A stretch of 64,000 nt of DNA, taken from Varroa destructor. Its lineage: Eukaryota; Arthropoda; Arachnida; Mesostigmata; Varroidae. Every line of letters starts with the position of its first letter. Positions within the stretch are counted from its first letter, which is position 1. The stretch is from contig NW_019211460.1 in the NCBI RefSeq assembly GCF_002443255.2, forward strand, positions 30,407,956-30,471,955. The letters run 5' to 3'. Under the pieces are notes generated by a model, which was given only the letters and a program-made list of their open reading frames with translations, was not told the origin of the DNA and searched no databases. Of the stretch, positions 12,458 to 26,000 are shown one piece after another. Position numbers and translations under genes: made by a program.

Positions 12458-15400
12458 ATTAAGTAGAATGTGTTCGGAGTGAAATTTTTACGTAATGACT
12501 TTAATTGTTTTACGTTTTTTGTGATAGTAAACCTACCTATCTTTAACAAGAACAATCGGACTGAGAAATTTTAGTTTTGTGTTAAAAGTTCTTACAGCTT
12601 GCTTGCTTCCCATAATAACACCACATGTATAGTGTTTTCATGTATAGTGTTATGAGCGCTAAAAACAACTTTAAATATAATGGTGTACTGAAGTGTAATT
12701 GTTTCGGGTTAGGAAGAGCTCTAGCGTTTGCTAGCACCATAATGAAAATAATCATTCGTAGTGATGTGATTGCCCGTCTGGACGATTTGAGATATGCTTG
12801 GATAAAGCCGTACTTCCGCTGCCTTCCGTGACCAGCAGCTGCAGTGTGTCACGCAACGGCTCGAAACTACATGAGATTTTGTACTTGTATACGTATCTTT
12901 ATCGATGAGTCAAATGAGACTAGTTGAAGAAAAGTTGTACACATAACTATTATAGAAGTTCTTTCTAGTCGCATCCTTTTATTCTAACAACTAGCGATAA
13001 TGAAAAAAATCATAGTTAAAATTAAATAAAGTAGGATTCATTTTATATAATATTAGCGTGTTACTCACTGTTTGACGATTGCTCGCTGCTTGAAAGAATG
13101 TGCCGCTACGCGACGTCAAATGAAATATACCAAGGCGTTATCAAAAGAAGGATTGCATGAAATCACCGTGATAATGGATGGCTTTTTATGGCCTTCAACG
13201 TCTCCAGTTTCAATCCTTATTCACTTTCTTCTGTCACTCAAAACCTCATTGTTGTTGTACCACTGTCGTGTACCTCACTTCATTGAGAGCACAGAATGGC
13301 CCGCTGGCTAACATAAACCCCTTTTCGTATCTTGCCTGTGCAGTATTAGCTTTGATTTACATTTGCTTCAACACGCAATGGCAAACAGCAGAGTACGGCG
13401 GGCGATATGATAGGAGCCGTACAATAACTACTAACTGACTAAATAGGGGCACTTGGATACGTTCTGTTGCAAATATATGAAGCAATAAGGCTCTTCTCGA
13501 CGCTGTAGTGAATGGCAAATCGCCAATAATGCGTAAGAGAGACTCTGAAATGCCGAGCTGCCGCCTATTGTTTGTATACGCAAGTATTTTCTCATATAGT
13601 GTTGATGTTGTTGGCGATAACGACGAGAAGACTGACGATACAAGTTGTCTTAAGATACGCACATGTTATTCGTGATAGACAGCCGCATCAGTTACTTGTA
13701 CTGCCAGGTAGCTCTTATGCATATGTTCTTTCACCAAATAAATGTCATGTTTCATTCAAACGCAGCGTCGGCAACGACAGTCTTGTCGAGGTAACAAGAC
13801 AAACATTAGTGTGCATACCATCCGTCGGCGACCCAGCCCTAAGTTCGTATCAACTTTCATGTAGCCGATTTCATCAAAAAACTGTTCACGTTCATGACAC
13901 GCAAGCTAACCACTTGCCGCCCCCGTGTTTATTTTTGTTACGACCATTCTACTCTTGTTGAGCGGAAGGCAGAGCACGAATCAGCTGTTCACCCAACTTC
14001 CCGAGCGATCGGATGGAACACACATAACGGCGGTGTGCACTGGCGGTGACTACGAGCGGGTGATCGATTGGTGCTAAAATAAAGAGAGCAACTGCATTAC
14101 TCCTAGTGACGATTTGCCCACGGATGATTGGCGCAAAGACAATGCAGATTCAAACAGAGAGACACGGCCATATACAACGATAATAACCGGCTATATCATG
14201 GACATATGTTATTACGCGGTGCTAGACAACGACAAAAAACAAGTGGCCGTATGAACGTCATGTGCAAATGCCGGCACGCAACGATGCAACAGGTTGACTT
14301 ATCGAAATAGCTGCTCAAACTAATTGACTCTACTAGCCACTCCTACTCTGTTAAGACGGAGCAGCAAATAACAGTTATGACGACAGGATTATGTACTGTT
14401 ATATAAAGGCCAGAACTTCACGTCCACTGGGCTGCACTTACATTCGATTACAAAACCACTGAGATCACTCAGATCAGTTTATCAACACTTCTACGGCAGG
14501 CGGCTACCGGAAAACACCAACCTGCGCTGGAGAAACAAAACACCGTAATTACTCCTCTTTTCTCCTGTCAGTGGCTTTCTCAATTCACGGCGTTCCGTTT
14601 ATCCGGGTACACCTGTGACAAAAATCAGCGTCGGCCGTACAGTTCGTACCCATCTAGCCAATTACATAGACGAGCAGGTGAGCCTTCAACCAACGATAGA
14701 GCACAAGATAAAACTAGCGGCGCAAACATCAACCGCAACTAACGGCGTTGGTCAGGAACAGAATCACTAGGTACCCGCAGACGGCCAGCATTTGTGCTGC
14801 GTCTGGAGTGACAGCCGTTATTCCCGATGATGTGAGCAATACGGCGTACGGGCGCAGGCTGAGATAAAATAAACGAGTTATACTGCCTGGAGAAGATGGA
14901 ACTTAACGACGTGACTCACGGGAAAGGGCAGACGGCACAGATGTATTCAAAGAGGGAGAAGGCGTGAAAGGGAATGGGCGAACCCCATATTTATGGTGAA
15001 GACACTTCACGATTAAACGCAGGCAGCAGACAAAAACAGAGACAAATAACAACGAGAAAGGGTAAGTGAGAGGATGGATGGTTCGTTCTGTGCTGAGATG
15101 CCCAGTAACCGTCTGAAGCAATGTTTAGCTAAGACAGTAGAATTGAACACAAAACTCAAAACATTTATTTAGGTAGAATTTGTGCGCTAATATGAGATAG
15201 TTGCTGGGTAGTTGATGGAGTATTTTCGATTGGATTCAAAGGCATGAGAAAATAATGGTGTTTATTATTATAGTAAATAGCTTGGAGAAGTTTGAAATAA
15301 GCTCACTTAGCGATAGGGAAGTGATAGCAGTGTGGATGGACGTGATAGGTTATTAAGATAGCTTCATGGACATCTAGAGTGAATGAATCGTTGCAAATAA

Positions 15401-17281
15401 ACGCATCTTAGTATACTCCGTGTTCGACAATATTACATATACAGCGCTCCCCTAAAGATACAATCATAATGAATTATTAGATGGATATTAGCATAATGCT
15501 TATGAAATCTTGGATAAGTTGAAGACAAAAATGTCAAGTCTTTTCATTGCGTTTTTATATAAATGTATATTGAAGCTGTGTCAATATGTGCCCGGATAGC
15601 ATAAAATAGTCATAAGTAAGTTTTCTGTGGGGAGCAAAAAATTACTTATTCATATCATCTTTCACAAACAGTAGTTCGAGCATTTTTTTCCAGTTACAGT
15701 TAAAAAACCTAGGTATCTTAAGTATATATCAATATCAAATAAGTACTTGTCTATAGTGACGAATAAGTTTGAATCATTTATCTACAGGAAACATATCAAA
15801 TTTGTGATGGTACGATTGACAGTCTAAGTGGCTCTTTACTTTCTAGCAAGATTGTTTGGAACCCTTATGTGAGCTATGTCACACATTATGATACATGCTA
15901 CCAGATCGTTTAGACAAAACGACGTTTCCTGTTCGCCAAATTATCGGCCATTGCCGTTCAAGGCAACGATATTTCAACTCGACACAAAATGGGGGTCGCT
16001 TTTCAGGTATGGTGTTCTGTTTAGTTTGTCTGCTGGTCCCGTACCACAGCCCCGAAACCGATCAATACGACTACGAAAGCCGACGAACTGATAAATGCGT
16101 TGAGTAAATTTAAAATAAATCACACAGAACGAAAGACTAAATTTACGCTTAGTCAAAAACGTGGATGTCTGCTGAAAGTGATTCTCTGAACAGATCCCAT
16201 TCCGTTCAACTCGAGCACGCAAATCCTCAATTTACCGAGAATTCAGCTCTTTTCATGAGTCTTACAACAACCCTGCCACAGTCCGTGCATGTTATCAGGG
16301 CAATTTTCCAACCAAAAACTACTTCTGTCTTCTTACATAGAAGTGAATAAGCTTTTTCAAAGCACACCGGATTGTACTGTTTCCATAAGGGTCAGTGGGG
16401 TGCATTAAGAAGCTCATGGAGGACTCTAATGGTCCGTTGTTGAAACACGAGCCCAATTAGACCGAAACTCATAACCTGCGCTCATCCAATTATTAGCTAA
16501 ATGCTATTCTATCCAAATGGCGTTGTCTCTCCTATAAAATTTCGTAGTAAATGTCTGATATATATAATGTTGTTGCAGCTTTTGGAAAACCGTTTATTCA
16601 GTTGTGTAATATTATAAAGTTTATCGAAAATTACGAATTAATTTTTTTTTAGCGACATTATAACGAGTCTAAATAGTTTACTAGATGGGGTTCATGTTGA
16701 CAGTGCAGAGCAGCTGCAAAGAGGAGACCAAAGAAGTTTCAAGTTGATACTTTCAATTTCAAACTTATTGCTCATATCAGCTCTTATTAGCCTTCTTTCC
16801 GAGGCGTATGCCGTCTCTGTACATTTGGAACAATTACGCCTGCTTTACCGATGTGCATTTTAAAACGACTATTACGTGAGACATTTAAACTCGGACAAAC
16901 TTCGATGGAGTGATTTTCGTAGCGAGTATTTGTTCATTCGCCGTTGTTAGTACCCGAAAAACGCTATTTATTAGACCTATATAACAAATTCTGCATAGTA
17001 AAAAATCGCAATGACATCACCAAGATTAAAGTTTTCTTTTAGTCCGAAATCTAGGGCCTGCTTTTCATGCGGCACTTAAGTCATCTGAAGAAGATTTCTG
17101 TGAGATGGACCAGAAGGTCGTCAACAGATTTTAGTTGACGGCTCAGGAATTCGTCGTAACGGTTTTTAAAGTCATGTTACACGCACCTGGATTTCTTACG
17201 AAGAAATTAAAGGTTTTTTTGGAAAACAAAATGTACTCTTTCAACTCGGACATTCAAGTAAGCGATAACAGTCCCCAAAAA
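12458..17281. other. intergenic, nothing recognised
   Basis: This stretch includes a somewhat GC-richer part from about 13560 to 15120 with several overlapping open frames on both strands, the longest 129 codons at 13572-13961. None shows a known domain, a consistent exon chain or a favoured frame. Confidence 0.45.
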
Positions 17282-17321
17282 GTCTGAAAATGCGCTGAAA
17301 ACTTTCTGCGCATTTTCAGAC
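17282..17321. repeat. inverted repeat, 14-bp perfect arms extended to 19 with one mismatch
   Basis: GTCTGAAAATGCGC (17282-17295) is mirrored by GCGCATTTTCAGAC (17308-17321). After one T-T mismatch, four further pairs (GAAA/TTTC) close almost the whole loop. No coding context. Confidence 0.8.
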
Positions 17322-18792
17322 CTTTGGGCTTTTGGCCCGTTCCGAACTTCCATTTTTGGTACTTTTTACCTGTTATAAGCCTAAAATTCAATTCCATTGG
17401 TATTTCTGTTTGAAGCGTGTTAAAACAATAGTAACGAATTCAGCCAACGAACAGTTTGACGCACAGTTACGATTAAAGCAATATTTGTAAATTAAGGGAG
17501 GAATATTGTTCTGAATTAGGGAAATAATCACGGTGAATGATGTTTATGTTGAATATACATAAATGTCAGAAATGACAGTTCTATTACACAGAACAAATTT
17601 CGTTCTCTTTTGGTTTAGATATAGCTTTAGGAAGGAGTTAGAAAAAATTTAGATTTAGAAACGCCACCCTGCCTATACAGAAAAACGCCATGATATATGA
17701 GATTAATACTACTGGGCCATTGCGAGTAAAGGAACACTAATAGTAATTTCCCATGCTACCAAATTTCCCAATCTTTGGGTGCGCAAAGTCAGACATTACT
17801 GTAATTCGAGCTTCTGGGTTCTTTCCTTTGACCAAAGTTTAGAAGGTCGGGCCATATGGGAGAAATATTTTTCCGCATTTCATCGTAGTTCTGTTGCACT
17901 ATAAAAAAACAAAACAACAAGCTCGTTTTTCCAACACGGTTTCGCCGGTCCGAAAGTTGCATTTTTAGAAGTAAACTAAAAGCTGAACAAATGTTATGGA
18001 AAGTCCCTATGAGTCAAATCACACGATTACTAGCCAGGGGGAGGTAAGGCTGATACGCAGCCCCAGAGCACAACTCAAGTTAATAGGAATGTGTATATAG
18101 GAGTATATATCAGGTAAAGCTAAGACATCACATTGTTGTACTCGTTGTACTGCATATCGTTTTTTAAAGAAAAACTGATCTTTATCCGTAGACAACATTA
18201 CAATTCTACTGTAAATTTATTTTAGTACAAATATAAATAAACCAATTTTGTTATCGTAATTGATTATTGATTGACGAATTTGATATCGTGTTCAGATACC
18301 TCTATTATTTATATTACCTCTATTTATTCTATGCCCCTTAAAACATGAATTCGTCAATGAAGGTAACCTACACATATTACTCTTTATAATCCAATACGTC
18401 TAAATGTTGATTTTACACATTAGGTTAGTCTTGGAATGAAAAACTGTTGACAAGCGAAATAGAGTAACCAGAATATAAGCGAATTTCTCTGGACTCCTGT
18501 TGGACCGCTAGCACATCAATGACATGTAGCTATAAGCCTATTTCAAAAATTTTGATTACTGTTTATGAAATATAGAAATAATATGTTGCCATAATAAAGA
18601 TACAATATCGATTTCTTTTCTTTTTTATGAGTTGTATACCTTTATTTATATAGTTTTTTTATTTTCTAATTAAAAAAAGATTGCATCCTATCTACATGAA
18701 AATGACAATTACCATCTCGTTATAGAAGTACTACCCACAGGCACAGCGCGTGGCCGTATGCAGCTTGACATATATAATGCCCCAGTGAAATT
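17322..18792. other. intergenic and 3' flank of mRpL22, no gene seen
   Basis: AT-rich DNA downstream of the minus-strand mRpL22 stop. A minus-strand AATAAA (TTTATT at 18641-18646) lies about 150 nt beyond the stop and is the likely polyadenylation signal. Nothing else recognised. Confidence 0.5.
18641..18646 (-). promoter_or_regulatory. candidate polyadenylation signal of mRpL22
   Basis: AATAAA on the minus strand, about 150 nt past the mRpL22 stop codon (18793), a normal distance for a short 3' untranslated region. In AT-rich DNA this hexamer is common, so the assignment rests on position. Confidence 0.45.
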
Positions 18793-21006
18793 CTATATGC
18801 TGTACATGACGTAGCGCTCTTCTAATTCCTTGGCAAACATTCTTAGCTTCGTGTCAGGCTCCAGCGGCGGATCATAATACCATTTCGGTGGTTGTCCTTC
18901 TTCTAAACGAACATATACGTGAGCGTACCTGAAACGCGGATATAAGGATAGCATGTATAGCACTAAATTTATTATAACTGGTAATAATTAGGTTAGCAGG
19001 AATTGAAAGGTATGCAATAGGAATTGGTGAATCGTTACCAAGGGACGACACACAGATCTCATAGATAATACGAATCGTTCTTATAAGTTACAATGTCCAG
19101 TTGCTTTATATAAAGCTGAAACAAATGTGAGCAACTGGATGAAGTTCTTGATTCCACTCTGAAACAAATTTCTAGACTTTTGGAAAATAGTTACATGGTC
19201 CCAGACGAGAGCACCAAGGTGTGCACCAGGATCGCGAGCTTCACTTTGAGTTAACAAGCCACATTGAGCGAAAAACCTGAATCCAAATGCAACAACCTGA
19301 TCGACTTATCATTGTTTTAAATTTTTCCTCTAAAATTTCCTTAATCAAGCATTGTTTCATACAGCTAATTTCTCTCAGCACAGGATGAATATGTCGGCTC
19401 CCGGTTTCGAACCTGTACCGCCACGTATGGCTATGTTCATTTAACAACATAAGGACACCTTCATGTGCCATTTAGTGTACACTGTATAACAAATAAAGTT
19501 ATTACATACGCTAAAAATGTCAAGAGAACACCTTAAGCCCAACTTAAGCAAAACCCGTCTTTCTTGTCGGTTCAATTTTGCTTAGAATTGCGCATGTAAA
19601 GGCTGCATGTTCAACAAATATACCTTTATTTTAATCAATTATTTTCTGTTTTATCGAATTTGTCTGAAATAACAGACTGGTGACAACATGCTATTAATAT
19701 ATATATATATATTTGCCTTAATGTGATTTTACCACTTGAATCATGTGTCGTCACTCTCATTAGACACGGCACTCTAGATTACTAAAACCGATAGAAAATC
19801 TCGTTCTGTCAAAATCGAGATATCTTTGTGGTGGTGGGGCAAGCCAAGTCGTTTTTCTGAACGAACTTTGTCTCGAAAATCACTTCAGAAAGCACTGGCT
19901 TACTTTCATGGTAAGGTCCATCTGAGGTCCGCACCAAGATGATTTTGCTCACCCACAGACATGTTGGGATAATTAAGACGTAAGACGTTGCCCCTTTCTA
20001 ATGAGTTTTTTAGTAATTTTAGTCTTAGTTACTTTGTGGTATTTTCACAGTGCTGTGTAAGCAGTTTGTCCAGATCTTTTTGAAGCTCCATAGAGACTGC
20101 TAATCGATACACGAGCTAGTTGTGAATAGGGAAAAAATCTTGTAATCACGAATTTAGCGCAGTTGGCGCAAGGACCTTCAAACCTGCTTTCGAGTCCTAC
20201 CGTTGCTATCAATTACACTATTACATAATAAAACTTTCGTTACAGATATATACATACTTATGAATTTTTATTTTTTGTTACCAGTAAGCTTACCTGTGTT
20301 CAATGATGCCAAATCTAGCCCGCCCATGCTTTCTAAGTCCTTTAATTGTTTGCCCTTTCGTTGCAAATGCCTCGGCCACCCAGAGGTTTGAGCGAAATTC
20401 GATGTTATGCTTCTTCACGGCCAAATCCTGTGCCTCCTCTAAAACCTCTTTAAGAATCTTTGCTCCTTTGCGGTTATCAAACTCCATCTGAGCAATTGCA
20501 TCGTCGATTGACAGTCCACGGATCTTCCATGTGATCGGAAGGAATTTTTTTACGCTATAATGATTCTGTGCGCGGTAATGACAGACGTAAGGATTTACCT
20601 GCAAGACAAAAAAATAAACAGACGTATGCTTTCAACATACCGACTCATGGTTTTTCTTCGTGACATAACATTTACAATGCACTAATAATAGTAATTAAAC
20701 CTTCTCTCGAAACCAGCATTTCCAGTAACTTTTTCATTTGTACCACTATACCATACAGTGAGGGTAAGCAAAGCTCGAAGAACTACATGTTCCTGTATGT
20801 CACAAAAGACTCTGTTGGTAAGATAGTTTTTTTTAATCACAAAATGAACAACTGAGACTTACTGCCTCCTCTGGCGAATGGATAATTGTATTCCTTTCCT
20901 CCCAACTTCTGCATTTCGGCATCTCATATGCGTTTGCAGAGACGGGGTGTGAGGTATAAAAGCCTCGCGCGATCGCCTGCAATCCACGTACGGGTCGCGC
21001 GAACAT
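18793..21006 (-). CDS. mRpL22: mitochondrial ribosomal protein uL22m (mRpL22), 194 aa, three exons
   Basis: Protein of the mitochondrial large ribosomal subunit. Exons: 20863-21006, 20294-20598 and 18793-18928. The first junction is phase 0 and the second phase 2, completing an Arg codon. The N-terminus MFARPVRGLQAIARGFYT is rich in Arg and lacks acid, as expected of a matrix targeting peptide. The body carries uL22m features: IRGLSIDDAIAQMEFDNRKG, EVLEEAQDLAVKKHNIEFRS, and the exit-tunnel region KGLRKHGRARFGI. The C-terminus runs RYAHVYVRLEEGQPPKWY to a stop after MYSI. The length matches animal family members (about 200 aa). It is divergently placed to ADAR, with about 2 kb between the start and the first visible ADAR exon. 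Confidence 0.94.
19697..19712. repeat. short (TA)n microsatellite
   Basis: A run of about eight TA units within mRpL22 intron 2. Simple sequence, no further function inferred. Confidence 0.7.
20150..20205 (+). other. degenerate tRNA-like fragment with A-box and B-box similarity
   Basis: TTAGCGCAGTTGGCGC resembles a tRNA A box, and 33 nt after its start TTTCGAGTCC resembles a B box. The spacing is about ten bases short of a functional tRNA, and no clean anticodon stem or acceptor stem forms. It is best read as a decayed tRNA copy or part of a tRNA-derived SINE, in mRpL22 intron 2. Confidence 0.3.
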
Positions 21007-23084
21007 CGTTCCGCTGAAACGGGCATTGGGAATAATGGTTTTGTTTGGTTTGAGGAAAATTATTAATGCACACCAAATACGTGCTTAGTTAAAGCTAGTA
21101 AAGTATAACCATGTTCGCACGTAGCTGAAATTATTTTTTTGAGCGTACTGCAAGGAGAAAGAAATGATTGGATGTAATGCACCTATACCCGTTGTGTATT
21201 ATGTTTTTTGAATAAAGAACGCCCTATAGAGAGCAGTAATAGGCATTTTCTATTGGACGGTACCGAATATAGCTTGGGTCGTTATTATTCGTGTTTATTA
21301 TTTAAAATACATTCGACATAGTCTGGCTGGGCTATGACAATTACTCATACAAACCAAAAACGGCTACAAATTGAGTAATACAATCATAAAACGATATAAT
21401 GATTGTATGTAGATATTCGGTGAAAACTAAAAACGTACGTGACAAAATTAGTGAAACATGCAGGTTTCACGCAGGTTGCAGCACGGTAGTGCCTTTCCAA
21501 TCAACTTACAATCTTTTAGGATTTTCTTATTGATTATAGTTTATTATTGGTTTTAATTTAACAAGCTTGAACAACATTCCTTGATTTGTGACGTCATTTC
21601 GATGTTGTGGATGCGCATATTATACTTCGCGCGGTTAAGCGCGCAATTCAAGTTCCTCATTGGTCACGTTGACCAACATGTTGAAATAAATGCAACTTTA
21701 TACTCTTCGGTCATTTAATAGAGTTGTTCTTTGAAATTAAATTAAAGGATATAATCTACATCCAATAATGATAGAATTGGCATAGTTATCACAGATAACT
21801 CCATTCGATCAAATGGGCCTTTCGCCATATTATTTTGCGTTTGAGTAGTGCCTACTTAGATTAACATACTAACTACTTAAGACATCTACATATCATGTAT
21901 CCATGGTGAGACTGTTGGTCGTAATAGCAGTTTGCTATATCTATGCCATTTGTCCTTCGTGTAGCAAAAGCATTAATTAACTTCACTGTCCTCGTACCTA
22001 TTATTCCATTCAAATTAGAGCCTTCTTTTAACAGTGTAAAAACCGTATTACCGCGTTTCGATCACCCACACCTTGCAAATGTACAGTATTCCAGATAGCG
22101 AGCACCACATTTACTAACTTATCAATTCGATAAGTTTTGTAAGCGCGAAAAACACCGTGCCGGGAACATACTCACATGCGGTCGCTCAGGGACTGCTCGA
22201 TGATTGTTTACATGGCCGCCATTAAAGCCGCCGAACCCTGGAAAACCCGTTTGGAGGAACACTTCTATGATCAATCAGCGACCATCAAGAAATTCTTTAT
22301 GCTTTCTACTGTTTAGTAAATAGTATGAATTTTGGCAAGCGACTGGTTCCGTCTGTTGTTGGTTAGAGGCTTTTCAGGCAGAAATTTGCACCATTTTTTG
22401 TGATCATCTCTTTGAATAACTTTTCGGAGAGAGCCGTCAGAGCTGGCTGGCTCGCCGCTTTATTGAACTGCAAGTCAGTCGCATCGTAGCTTAGGAATAC
22501 CCGGGGCTATCTGGCCCACCTAATAAAGACGAAGTATACAAATTGTATTCTGGATGAAAAATTGTGTATAAGAAAATTGTGTTTCCCTATGGTAATCGTG
22601 AAGTTTATGGTGCCAAATCAATGTGTTGATAATCAGAATGCCTCCATCGGGTCGGTGTCCTATATGTTTTTTCTAATCTACGTCATGTGTATAGCAGAGT
22701 ATTTGTGGCAGGGTTGTATTCCTAGTAACCATCGTACTCATATGATAGTCGCAGCAGTTAAAATCAGCCTTTTCTATAAAAGCTACCAAATAAAAGATCG
22801 AATCATCGAAGAGATCCCCAGCTAGTATACCTGTATTATCACAGCTGAGCTTTTGTCAGGAATTCTTTTCACCGGTTTCCTGTCTTTACCTCTAAGAGAC
22901 CACCTAATTTCGTAAAGCACTATTTGCAATAAGATCGGCTAATGAAACGTACACGTGAATGATGCTCAGCCATTGACTGAAGACGGATCCAAAAAAATCC
23001 AGAGAAACAGCGCTAAGCTTTTCTGTGTACTTTTTTCTAAATTTTGATCGTTAATTAGAACATGTGTCAATATGGTACTTTCAG
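21007..23084. other. mRpL22-ADAR divergent spacer; ADAR 5' exon expected here
   Basis: The region between divergent genes should contain both promoters and the missing 5' end of ADAR. GC and CpG content rise between about 22080 and 22520, as might be seen near a promoter or first exon. No TATA box or start site can be assigned from the sequence alone. Confidence 0.4.
22212..22316 (+). other. 34-codon ATG ORF, possible ADAR 5' exon or unrelated
   Basis: The ORF starts ATGGCCGCC in a good context and reads MAAIKAAEPWKTRLEEHF before a stop at 22316. It lies in a locally GC-rich patch about 0.9 kb upstream of the first ADAR exon. Its fit is poor: the next visible ADAR exon needs a preceding exon ending with one extra base, and no strong donor with that phase is seen. 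Listed because nothing better was found for the ADAR start. Confidence 0.2.
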
Positions 23085-26000
23085 TTGACTATCAACAGGC
23101 ACCACAAGATAACCAGGAGATGACCGACAGAGGGATGGTACGTCACTGTAGTTAATAAAATGTACACATTTCTAAGGCATTCTGATATAATTGGTGACAG
23201 TTAACAACGCAAATAGATATTATGAGATAGATAAGAGTTAAAAGCTCCGAGTGTTTATTTCTTTTCAAACATTTAAAATGGTCAGAAGAGATAGAGATAT
23301 GTCTGGGTCATCGAGCCGAGTTGAAAGCATCTAATGATCTTAATAGTGGCACAGTCGAACACGTTGTAAGAAGCATAATCATTCTGTGGGGTGTTGCTTC
23401 GAGCGACTTCGTTTTTTTGACTTAAAATCTAAATTATTAACTGCGTGTATTTTATGTGCGTCAAACAGAAGCGCTCCTTGGCGCCCGGCACCCTGCCGAA
23501 GCAGCCCAAGAAGCCGCGCCTCATCAAACTGGATCCGCGGTCGAGCCCGCTCCAGTATCTCAACACGATTCGTCCTGGACTTAACTTCAAAATCGAACGT
23601 ACAGGTGATTCACATTTTTTGCTGTGAGAACATCCACCAGACATTGTATAGTTTGCTACGATTTGAGATAGGCATAACATTTAACAGAACAGAATCCATA
23701 ATGCTAATGTGTATCTAAATTAATAATTCGTTGTACGAATATGACAAATGTATAGTTTTCCCTTGATATAATCATTTTTATGTTTGTAAAGAAATCTCTA
23801 ACGCATGCTCACGACACCTTTGACTCTGAGGGAGTTTCAATTGCTTTTTCCATGAGTTAGAGCTGTAACTAAAAGTATCTTAACAAAAAGAAAATTCGTT
23901 TTTCATTGTCTAGCTTTTGTTTTTTTTTTCGTTACAACCTATCCTTCCGACAAGAAGGCGGGCCTGCGCATGAGCCAAGGTTTTCCGTCAGCGTCGTTGT
24001 GGATGGGCGTACGTACTCAGGCCTGGGAAAAAGTAAACAGCACGCAAAACAGTTCGCAGCCGTCGAGGCGCTCAAGGTAAGACTTTTGCGATGGTTTCTA
24101 AGCCCGAGAGTTAATGTGGGTCTGTAAGAAAATATTATGTTATTCGAAAATCATTCCTGTTTCATATTATCACAGCCTTTTTTTTTTTTTATATATATAT
24201 ACATAAATTGTACCGTGCACCCCTTCGACAACTTTTTTTTTCGAAATTTAAGGTGCCTCTCTTCGTATGGAAACAACATTTCCTAGATCTGTCAAGCATA
24301 AACATTTAGACTAACTGGAATATTTTTATTACAATCTTACTTCTGCCTGAATATTTTATGCCAACTGTTATATGCGTCCATGTTGCAAATAAACAATCAG
24401 GTAGTTACTGCGTTTCTCACGAAGGTGATTTTTTCTTGGTTGCAAATGTTCGCACTTGGGCCATAGTTGATACTGAACGATTCCAGCCTCCAGTATATCG
24501 AAGATGCTCCCAGGGGCCCGGGAGGTATTGTTATGCCGGAGCCTGCTCCCCCTGAGAAGCCCGTTGCGCCTGCACCTCCACCGGCACAAACCGCCCCGGT
24601 GAGTGTTTACGATTTGGATAGTTTCTTTAGCATAGTTTTAATAATCTCGCCGTTGTGTATTTTCTAGCTAAGGCCGACTAATTTACCCAATGAATTAATA
24701 GTCGTTAAGAACTGTTCAGTAGCAATGAATTAACTGAAGGCTACTGCGTAATGAATTCTCTAGTTTCCAATGCAGATCACTTCATAGAAGGACGTTTCAC
24801 AAAATCGCTTGTGTTCAGGCGGAAGAACTTAGCATGAGCATAGCAGCAAAATATATGAATAACACGTACTCAATTTTGAGTGGAGACCAATTACTGTTTG
24901 CACATTAAACAGTTTTTGTCGAATTTGTCGTTTCATTGTCACTGGCACCGGAGTGAAGCTATTAATACCATCTCACACGTTTTCGATCATAAAAAAAACA
25001 TTAAAGGTTCTTGGCTCTAACTCTTCTGATTAGATCTATTACACAATACTTCTACACAGTGTTCATATCAAGCCGACCGTGCTATTTTATACCTTAATAA
25101 TTACGTATCGGTCAGCTGGATCCGTAGGTGACAATTCGCACCTTCTATTTTTACTAATCTGCTCATAATTGTCCGAAGGATACGCAAAATCCCGCTCCTT
25201 CAACCCAGGCCGTGCCAAGTGCCATTTCAATAGCTGGTAAAACCCCGGTACAAATACTAAACGAAATGGATACAAGTGCCGTGTACGAATGTATCGCAGA
25301 AGATCCCGTAAATCTCCCCAGAAGGTAAATATATTTTACTAACGAAACGACGAACGCTATTCTTGATGTTGAACTCAGCTTGTAGTTGGTTATGCCATGA
25401 TAACGTGCGACTCGAGTGTGAACATAATGTAAATAGCTTTTAACAGCTGGTTACAAGATGATTTGATTCCGTTTACCTAGGTCGCCTGTTTCTTTTGGAC
25501 TCGTGGGTCCAGTGGAGACATCTATATAGATAGATAGATAACAGGTGTATATAAATAGCATAGAACATATGAATTCATCATGCACTTGTTCACCGTAGTT
25601 TCAAGATAAAACATAAGTAAAAATAACCAGGAATGGCTACAGATAAACTAATAAATCTGCTTGACGATTTGAACGTTTTTAAGAAGTCTCCCCTATGGTT
25701 CCATGTTAATATAAATGCTAATCTATTTATCCATATTAATGCTCTAATGAATTATCCGCTGATGGGCTGCAAGCATAACTGACTGTCCAGTCCATTACAT
25801 TCATGATTTCTTTTCAATCGTAGGTTCACAATGACAGTTACCGTAAAAGGAGTTACTTATCGGGCTTTCGGTGCAAACAAGAAGCAGGCAAAGCATGCCT
25901 GTGCACGATCCGCCCTTATCGCTATGGGGACACCTATTGCAGGTAACCAACGGTCTAATCTCGTCTCTCGTCCATGTACCTATGTCATATGAGATGAATA

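Noticed and set aside
13572..13961. 129-codon plus-strand ORF
   Set aside because: It does not start at ATG in a good context, it is overlapped by minus-strand frames of similar length, and it has no recognisable domain.
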